64,000 bases of DNA from contig CAZWFE010000003.1 in NCBI GenBank assembly GCA_964633145.1, positions 36,235-100,234 on the forward strand, in the 5' to 3' direction. The DNA is from CAJXSD01 sp964633145 (lineage in GTDB: Bacteria > Pseudomonadota > Alphaproteobacteria > Rhodobacterales > Rhodobacteraceae). This document shows, piece after piece, positions 58,943 through 64,000 of the stretch. Numbering within the stretch: position 1 is the stretch's first letter; each line of letters opens with the position of its first letter. The notes beneath the pieces are model-generated. The model worked only from the letters and a program-made list of their open reading frames with translations, ran no database searches and was not told where the DNA came from. A program made the translations under genes and the position numbers.

Positions 58943-61900
58943 ATGGTTAAGAAAATGCTTATCGACGCCACCCACGCCGAGGAAACGCGCGTGGTTGTGG
59001 TTGATGGAAACAAGGTCGAGGAATTCGATTTTGAATCCGAAAATAAACGCCAGCTTGCTGGCAACATCTATCTAGCAAAAGTTACACGCGTTGAACCGTC
59101 TTTGCAGGCGGCCTTTGTGGACTATGGCGGAAACCGTCATGGGTTCTTGGCGTTTTCGGAAATTCATCCCGATTATTACCAAATTCCGGTCGCTGATCGC
59201 GAAGCTTTGATGGAAGAAGAACGTGCCTACGCCCAATCGCTTAGCGATGACGAGGACGAAGAACCTGCCAAAAAAACGCGCAGCCGCCGTGGTCGCAGTC
59301 GTGGTCGGTCCTCTAGCAAAGGGCAAAATACCGCCCCTGCCGAGATCAGCGCCGATGCAACCGGTATGGAAACCATTGATTTTGATGCAGAAACGACTGA
59401 CGTTGACGCGCAGAGCGATTTGACCGTATCAATCGATGAACCGGCCGTATCTGAGGTGTCTGACACCCCAGTCACCGAGGTCGCCACTGCACAGCCGGAT
59501 GCGCCACAAGACACTGTTTCGTCAGACGACGACACACCGTCGGATGATGACACCCCACCGACCACAATGGCAGCTGAGGTCGACAGTGACGATCCAGAAG
59601 TGTCGTCAGACATCATTGAACATGATGACACCACCGCCGATGATGCGGATGACACAGACGCCGATACAGACAATGCTACCGACGATGACGCAGACGCAGA
59701 TGATGCCGCATTGCAAGATGACGGGATTGAATCTGTTGCCGATGATGACGATGCTATGGATTTGCGTCCAAGCCGTTCACCGCGTCCGCGCCGCTATAAA
59801 ATTCAAGAAGTGATCAAAGTGCGCCAAATCATGTTGGTGCAGGTCGTCAAAGAAGAACGCGGCAACAAAGGGGCCGCGCTGACCACATATCTGTCATTGG
59901 CAGGTCGTTATTGCGTCTTGATGCCGAATACCGCGCGTGGTGGTGGCATCAGCCGCAAAATCACCAATGCGGTTGATCGCAAAAAACTGAAAGAAATCGC
60001 AAATTCAATTGACGTGCCAAATGGCGCTGGATTGATCGTGCGCACGGCGGGTGCAAAACGTACCAAAACCGAAATCAAACGCGATTACGAATATTTGCAA
60101 CGTCTGTGGGAACAGATCCGCGAATTGACGTTGAAATCAATTGCGCCTGCAAAAATCTATGAAGAGGGCGATTTGATCAAACGTTCGATCCGTGATTTGT
60201 ACAATCGCGATATCGAAGAGGTCTTGGTCGAAGGCGAACGCGGCTACCGCAACGCCAAAGATTTCATGAAAATGATCATGCCGAGCCATGCGAAAAACGT
60301 CAGACATTACCAAGATGCTTTGCCATTGTTCGCGCGCTATCAGGTCGAAAGCTATCTGTCATCGATGTTCAACCCTGTGGTTCAGCTGAAATCAGGTGGC
60401 TATCTGGTGATCGGCGTGACCGAGGCACTGGTTGCGATTGACGTCAACTCAGGCCGTGCCACCAAAGAGGGTTCGATCGAAGAGACCGCGTTAAAAACCA
60501 ACCTAGAGGCCGCAGAAGAGGTGGCCCGCCAGCTGCGTCTGCGCGATTTGGCCGGTTTGATCGTGATCGACTTTATCGATATGGACGAACGCCGCAACAA
60601 CGCGGCCGTTGAAAAACGGATCAAGGATAAGCTGAAAACAGACCGCGCCCGCATTCAGGTGGGCCGCATTTCAGGCTTTGGCTTGATGGAAATGTCGCGT
60701 CAGCGTCTGCGCCCCGGTATGATTGAGGCGACAACGCAGGCCTGTGCGCATTGTCACGGCACCGGTTTGATCCGTTCGGATGATAACCTTGCCCTGTCCA
60801 TTTTGCGCCAGATCGAAGAAGAAGGCGTGCGCCGCCGGTCGCGTGAGGTATTGGTACAATGTCCCGTAGGTATCGCCAATTTCATTATGAACCAAAAACG
60901 CGATCATGTGGCCCATATCGAACAGCGTTATGGTCTGTCCGTCCGCGTCGAAGGCGATCCAATGTTGGTCAGCCCAGATTTCACCATTGAAAAATTCAAA
61001 ACCGCAACCCGCATCGTGGCCGAGGTGGCACCCGTTGTCTCTGCTGATACCATTGTGATGGATCAGGTTGATGAATTGATGGATGAGGTCGAGGAAGCCG
61101 AAATCATAACAGATGAGGCCGAAGAAGAACGGAAACCCAAAAAACGTCGTCGGCGTCGGCGGCGGCGCAAGGGTGGCGGTAGTGATGAAAATGGTGCGGA
61201 CAACGCGTCAGATGATGCCACACATACCGACGCCCCTGCTGAGGATGCACCTGCATCAGAACCCGTGGATGCCGCGTCAGAGGCAGCCGAGAATGCCACA
61301 GAAAATGCGCCTGAGGCACCTAAAAAACGCACGCGTCGCAGCCGTAAATCAGCGAATGCAGACGTGGACGCGGCTGTGTCTGAACAGGCCGAGGATGGAT
61401 CATCCTCTGATATGGCATCTGTTGCAGATGATGCGACTGCACAACCTGCCACAGACAGCGAAGCCGAAGCGGCACCCGTGAAAAAGCCACGCCGCACCCG
61501 CAAAAAGAAAACGGCGGAAGCCGAGGACGCAGCACCAGCTGAGGCATCACCAGCTGCACAGGCGGAAACCGACGCACCAGCCGAGGAAAAGCCAAAGCGC
61601 AAACGCGCACCACGCAAGACGAAAGCGCAAAAAGAGGCTGAGTTGCAAGCCGCTGCGGCTGCATCTGAACAGGTATCTGAAGTCCAAGCTGAGGCAACCA
61701 CCGCAGAAGCGTCGCCTGCCGCGATCGATTCTGATCCTGTGCGCGAACCGGCCCCAGAACCAAAGGTCGAAGCGGCCGCTGAACCGGTTGCGACCGATGT
61801 TGCACCGCAGGCTGTTCCGGACACCCCCGCAGCCCAGCCCGAGGCCGCAGCAGAGCCCGCCAAACCAAAACGGCGCGGTTGGTGGTCATTGGGACGATAA
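58943..61900 (+). CDS. rne: Ribonuclease E
   Basis: A 985-residue endoribonuclease. The S1 domain is split by a large Asp-rich acidic insertion (about residues 95-275), a feature known in alphaproteobacteria. Catalytic Asp residues lie in VAIDVNSGR (D500) and VIDFIDMD (D543), and the Zn-link cysteines are C601 and C604 in CAHCHGTG. The last about 270 residues are disordered and rich in Ala, Glu, Lys and Arg (RNA- and degradosome-binding scaffold), ending KPKRRGWWSLGR. I prefer ATG 58943 (MVKKMLIDATHAEET) over ATG 58934; neither has a clear ribosome site. Confidence 0.96.
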   Translation: MVKKMLIDATHAEETRVVVVDGNKVEEFDFESENKRQLAGNIYLAKVTRVEPSLQAAFVDYGGNRHGFLAFSEIHPDYYQIPVADREALMEEERAYAQSLSDDEDEEPAKKTRSRRGRSRGRSSSKGQNTAPAEISADATGMETIDFDAETTDVDAQSDLTVSIDEPAVSEVSDTPVTEVATAQPDAPQDTVSSDDDTPSDDDTPPTTMAAEVDSDDPEVSSDIIEHDDTTADDADDTDADTDNATDDDADADDAALQDDGIESVADDDDAMDLRPSRSPRPRRYKIQEVIKVRQIMLVQVVKEERGNKGAALTTYLSLAGRYCVLMPNTARGGGISRKITNAVDRKKLKEIANSIDVPNGAGLIVRTAGAKRTKTEIKRDYEYLQRLWEQIRELTLKSIAPAKIYEEGDLIKRSIRDLYNRDIEEVLVEGERGYRNAKDFMKMIMPSHAKNVRHYQDALPLFARYQVESYLSSMFNPVVQLKSGGYLVIGVTEALVAIDVNSGRATKEGSIEETALKTNLEAAEEVARQLRLRDLAGLIVIDFIDMDERRNNAAVEKRIKDKLKTDRARIQVGRISGFGLMEMSRQRLRPGMIEATTQACAHCHGTGLIRSDDNLALSILRQIEEEGVRRRSREVLVQCPVGIANFIMNQKRDHVAHIEQRYGLSVRVEGDPMLVSPDFTIEKFKTATRIVAEVAPVVSADTIVMDQVDELMDEVEEAEIITDEAEEERKPKKRRRRRRRRKGGGSDENGADNASDDATHTDAPAEDAPASEPVDAASEAAENATENAPEAPKKRTRRSRKSANADVDAAVSEQAEDGSSSDMASVADDATAQPATDSEAEAAPVKKPRRTRKKKTAEAEDAAPAEASPAAQAETDAPAEEKPKRKRAPRKTKAQKEAELQAAAAASEQVSEVQAEATTAEASPAAIDSDPVREPAPEPKVEAAAEPVATDVAPQAVPDTPAAQPEAAAEPAKPKRRGWWSLGR

Positions 61901-61908
61901 TAAAAAAC

Positions 61909-61934
61909 AACCCCGCGCAAGCGGGGTTTTTTTT
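61909..61934 (+). terminator. Rho-independent terminator after rne
   Basis: AACCCCGC-GCAA-GCGGGGTT with eight T at the end, starting 9 bases after the rne stop: a textbook terminator. The minus direction has AACCCCGC then TTGTTTTTT, so it may also serve the convergent tusA-like gene. Confidence 0.9.
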
Positions 61935-61964
61935 ATGGCCAATGCTGTGATGTCGGAACGCGCC

Positions 61965-62186
61965 CTAGGCTATGATGACAAATTGTTTCACGCCCTGCGC
62001 CAAGTCGCGGGTTTCAATATGGCGATGTCCGTTGGTTTGGCAAAAATGCGGAATGTCGATAACGGCGACAGGATCGTCCGCCAAAATATGCACCCTTTCG
62101 CCCGCAGGCACAGATTGCAACACCTTACGCAGTTTCAAAACGGGCAGGGGGCAGATCAATCCGATGGCATCTATGTCATGTATCAT
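61965..62186 (-). CDS. TusA-family sulfurtransferase
   Basis: A 73-residue sulfur carrier with the family motif GLICPLPVLKLRKVL, whose Cys accepts persulfide sulfur. Such proteins relay sulfur for tRNA thiolation, molybdenum cofactor synthesis or sulfur oxidation; which applies here is unclear. Start ATG 62186 gives MIHDIDAIGL; an upstream start would overlap the divergent ccdA region. The next gene, ccdA, is divergent and also concerns thiol chemistry. Confidence 0.88.
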   Translation of the reverse strand: MIHDIDAIGLICPLPVLKLRKVLQSVPAGERVHILADDPVAVIDIPHFCQTNGHRHIETRDLAQGVKQFVIIA

Positions 62187-62279
62187 GGTGATGTGATTAG
62201 GGCTTAGGTGACAAAATGTCCACAAACTTGTGATCCAGATCTAGGTGACGTGGGCACAGGAATAGATTACACAATTCCC

Positions 62280-63029
62280 ATGTTCGGAATCGATGTGATA
62301 GACGCGGGATTATTGCCCGCCATGATAGTGGCCCTGTTTGCCGGGCTGATATCATTTCTTAGCCCCTGTGTGTTGCCCATTGTGCCACCCTATTTGGCCT
62401 ATATGAGTGGGGTCAGCATTACCGACCTAAACAGCGGCAAGTCACGCGCGACCGCGATTGTGCCTGCGCTGTTTTTTGTCATGGGCTTGTCTACAGTGTT
62501 TTTGATACTGGGCTTTGCCGCATCGGCGGTTGGGTCGGTGTTTTTAGCATATCAAGATTGGTTCAACACGGCCGCCGCCGTTATTGTCATGATCTTTGGC
62601 ATCCATTTTCTGGGCATTTACCGCATTTCATTCCTAAACCAAGAGGCACGCATCAATGCGGGCAATCAGGGCGGATCAGCCTTTGGGGCCTATGTTTTGG
62701 GCTTGGCCTTTGCCTTTGGCTGGACGCCGTGCATCGGGCCGCAGTTGGGCGCGATCCTTAGTCTAGCCGCGTCCGAAGGGTCCGTACCGCGGGGTACGTT
62801 ATTATTGGCGGTCTATGCTATGGGGCTAGGCATCCCATTTCTGATTGTGGCTGCGTTTTTGTCACGCTTGGGCGGGGTTTTGTCATGGATGAAACGCCAC
62901 TTGGATCAGATCGAACGGGTAATGGGTCTGTTGTTGTGGACCATCGGTTTGATGATGTTGTCAGGCGGCTTTGCCTCTATGTCGTTTTGGTTGCTGGAAA
63001 AATTTCCGGCCCTTGGCAGCTTGGGCTAG
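62280..63029 (+). CDS. ccdA: Cytochrome c biogenesis / thiol-disulfide transporter CcdA
   Basis: A 249-residue protein with six predicted membrane helices that carries electrons from cytosolic thioredoxin to periplasmic disulfides for haem attachment. The two redox Cys motifs are SFLSPCVLPIVPPYLAY (helix 1) and GWTPCIGPQLG (helix 4). ATG 62280 gives the expected hydrophobic start; a GTG at 62250 and an upstream ATG at 62208 are in frame but lack support. Confidence 0.9.
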   Translation: MFGIDVIDAGLLPAMIVALFAGLISFLSPCVLPIVPPYLAYMSGVSITDLNSGKSRATAIVPALFFVMGLSTVFLILGFAASAVGSVFLAYQDWFNTAAAVIVMIFGIHFLGIYRISFLNQEARINAGNQGGSAFGAYVLGLAFAFGWTPCIGPQLGAILSLAASEGSVPRGTLLLAVYAMGLGIPFLIVAAFLSRLGGVLSWMKRHLDQIERVMGLLLWTIGLMMLSGGFASMSFWLLEKFPALGSLG

Positions 63030-63084
63030 TATTGCGGCGCGTCCTTGGGCATAGTTGACCAAAACCGCCCAAGGTCACGCTGGT

Positions 63085-64000
63085 ATGCAATCAACACGGT
63101 CCCCCATAAAACACCGCAAAGTGTTTTATATCCCCGGATTTGATCCGTTCCCCGCGCGGCGGTATCGGGAATTGTACCGTAAACAATCGCAAATTCAGGC
63201 GGCGATTTCGCGCTATCGCATCACCCAATCCGCACCAGTTGCCCCAAGCGATCGCTTTGGATGGTCCGTTCACGGTGTGTTTGCCCGCCAGAAGGTCGAT
63301 AGCGATTTTACGGTGCTTGAGTGGTCAGATCTGGTCAAATCATCCATGTCGAACGGGATTTTTGCGACCTATCGGCAAATGCTGAACACGGCTTGGATTT
63401 ATATCACCACGGGCGCGTTGATTGATATTATGCGATTGCGGCGTGGGCCGGTTTTGGCCGCGCTTTACCCGATTGCAATGTTGGTTTTGCAATTGGCCTT
63501 GGCCATCGCGATGGCCTATGCGGTTGTGTCTGGACTGCACCCTAGGATCGGGGTGCTGTCATGGGGGGGGCATGGGGCTGGTTTGGCCGATTTTGGTGCT
63601 GTTTCAGCGACTAGATGGCCGTTTGTTTGCCTATTACTTGATGCATGACTATGCGCACACCGCGCAGGGGCGTGGGACCTATGACCCCGCATTGCAGCAG
63701 CGAATGGATGAATTTCGCGCTGATATCGAACGGGCACTGTCTGATCCGAAATGGGACGAGGTGTTGGTGGTGGGCCATTCCTCGGGCGCGCATTTGGGGA
63801 TCAGCGTGCTGGCGCAAATTATCAGATCACACCGTGGCAATGGCCGCCTGTCGTTTCTTAGCTTGGGGCATGTGGTGCCTATGGTGGCCTATCTGCCGCA
63901 GGCTGGGCAGTTGCGGGCGGATTTATATGATTTGTCACGCAGTGATCAACTGATGTGGGTCGATGTGACGGCGCCCGGCGATGCCTGTTCCTTTGCGCTG
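63085..64000 (+). pseudogene. Alpha/beta-hydrolase-like membrane protein, frameshifted and cut by the window edge
   Basis: The first frame (63085 to about 63562) starts KVFYIPGFDPFPARRYRELY and has a hydrophobic hairpin (about residues 130-160). The sequence then continues in the +1 frame through LMHDYAHTAQGRGTYDP to the nucleophile motif VVGHSSGAHLG and beyond the edge. The switch lies at a run of eight G (63563-63570); with seven G one continuous protein results. It is either a broken gene, a phase-variable gene or an assembly/sequencing homopolymer error. ATG 63085 is preferred; a TTG at 63055 is in frame. The ester or lipid substrate is unknown. Confidence 0.7.

Noticed and set aside
58695..59075. 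Plus-strand open frame overlapping the rne start
   Set aside because: It lies in the leader and overlaps rne out of frame; Cys- and Arg-rich with no recognisable domain and no ribosome site.
61063..61920. Long minus-strand open frame (285 residues) antisense to the RNase E tail
   Set aside because: Its low-complexity Ala/Ser composition mirrors the biased codons of the rne C-terminal scaffold; no family motif, and no ribosome site.
63645..63953. Separate 102-residue open frame at the right edge
   Set aside because: It is out of frame with the hydrolase motif GHSSGAH, which lies in another frame of the same stretch; its Cys/Trp-rich composition is that of a shadow.
1..64000. tRNA, rRNA, CRISPR, prophage or insertion-sequence content
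   Set aside because: I found no clover-leaf segments, spaced repeats, transposase or integrase frames; gene order and composition look like ordinary chromosome throughout.

Overview
The window looks like chromosomal core and catabolic DNA of a Rhodobacteraceae (Roseobacter-clade) alphaproteobacterium of moderate GC content. Four things point there: the block dusB-ntrB-ntrC-ntrY-ntrX-trkA-trkH-hfq-hflX, the divergent ispD-ispF-pgpA-cinA string, an RNase E with an acidic insertion in its S1 domain, and family types common in that group (DUF5930 M23 peptidase, IalB, DUF853, stand-alone pterin-binding corrinoid methyltransferase). I saw no rRNA, tRNA, CRISPR array, insertion sequence or prophage. 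The one clear lesion is a frameshifted hydrolase gene at the right edge.

Layout. 1-3.9 kb: end of lpxI, lpxB, an IalB-like periplasmic protein, a 0.38-kb gap with two tandem terminators that may end small RNAs, and a HerA-like ATPase. 4-9.8 kb: a four-gene valine/isobutyrate operon (mmsA, acyl-CoA dehydrogenase, 3-hydroxyisobutyryl-CoA hydrolase, mmsB) read leftward, with a divergent LysR gene and a TTGCA dyad between them. 9.8-23.2 kb: housekeeping genes (CBS protein, coaD, ECHDC3-like protein, PaaI thioesterase, bactofilin plus M23 peptidase, DUF455 plus peroxiredoxin, AsmA-like protein, queA, MFS transporter, DUF924, lpdA). 23.5-25.8 kb: a leftward C1/methionine operon (small conserved protein, metF-like reductase, methyltetrahydrofolate:corrinoid methyltransferase). 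26-28 kb: ppx/gppA and rlmE.

28-36.5 kb is a carnitine/betaine island: a GlxA/CdhR-like regulator diverges from a rightward operon of beta-keto-acid cleavage enzyme, SDR, Cys-rich lipoprotein, carnitine dehydrogenase fused to a thioesterase, acyl-CoA dehydrogenase, ADP-forming CoA ligase and CaiD-like hydratase. Together these could turn gamma-butyrobetaine or crotonobetaine into carnitine and carnitine into glycine betaine plus acetoacetate. A RamA-like ferredoxin/ASKHA protein follows at 36.5-38.5 kb. It probably reactivates the corrinoid of the split methionine synthase whose pterin-binding part is at 23.5 kb, and both proteins end in similar Gly/Arg-rich tails.

38.6-43.2 kb: hpt, a COQ10/RatA protein, amt, cinA, pgpA, ispF, ispD. 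43.4-55 kb: dusB, the two nitrogen-responsive two-component pairs (both response regulators lack a normal GAFTGA loop), Trk potassium uptake, hfq and hflX. 55-64 kb: a penicillin-acylase-family enzyme, a beta-hydroxyacid dehydrogenase, RNase E with a long leader, TusA-like protein, CcdA and the frameshifted hydrolase. A GC-rich hairpin plus AGTATTTTTnnnAAAA element recurs in at least five intergenic gaps.
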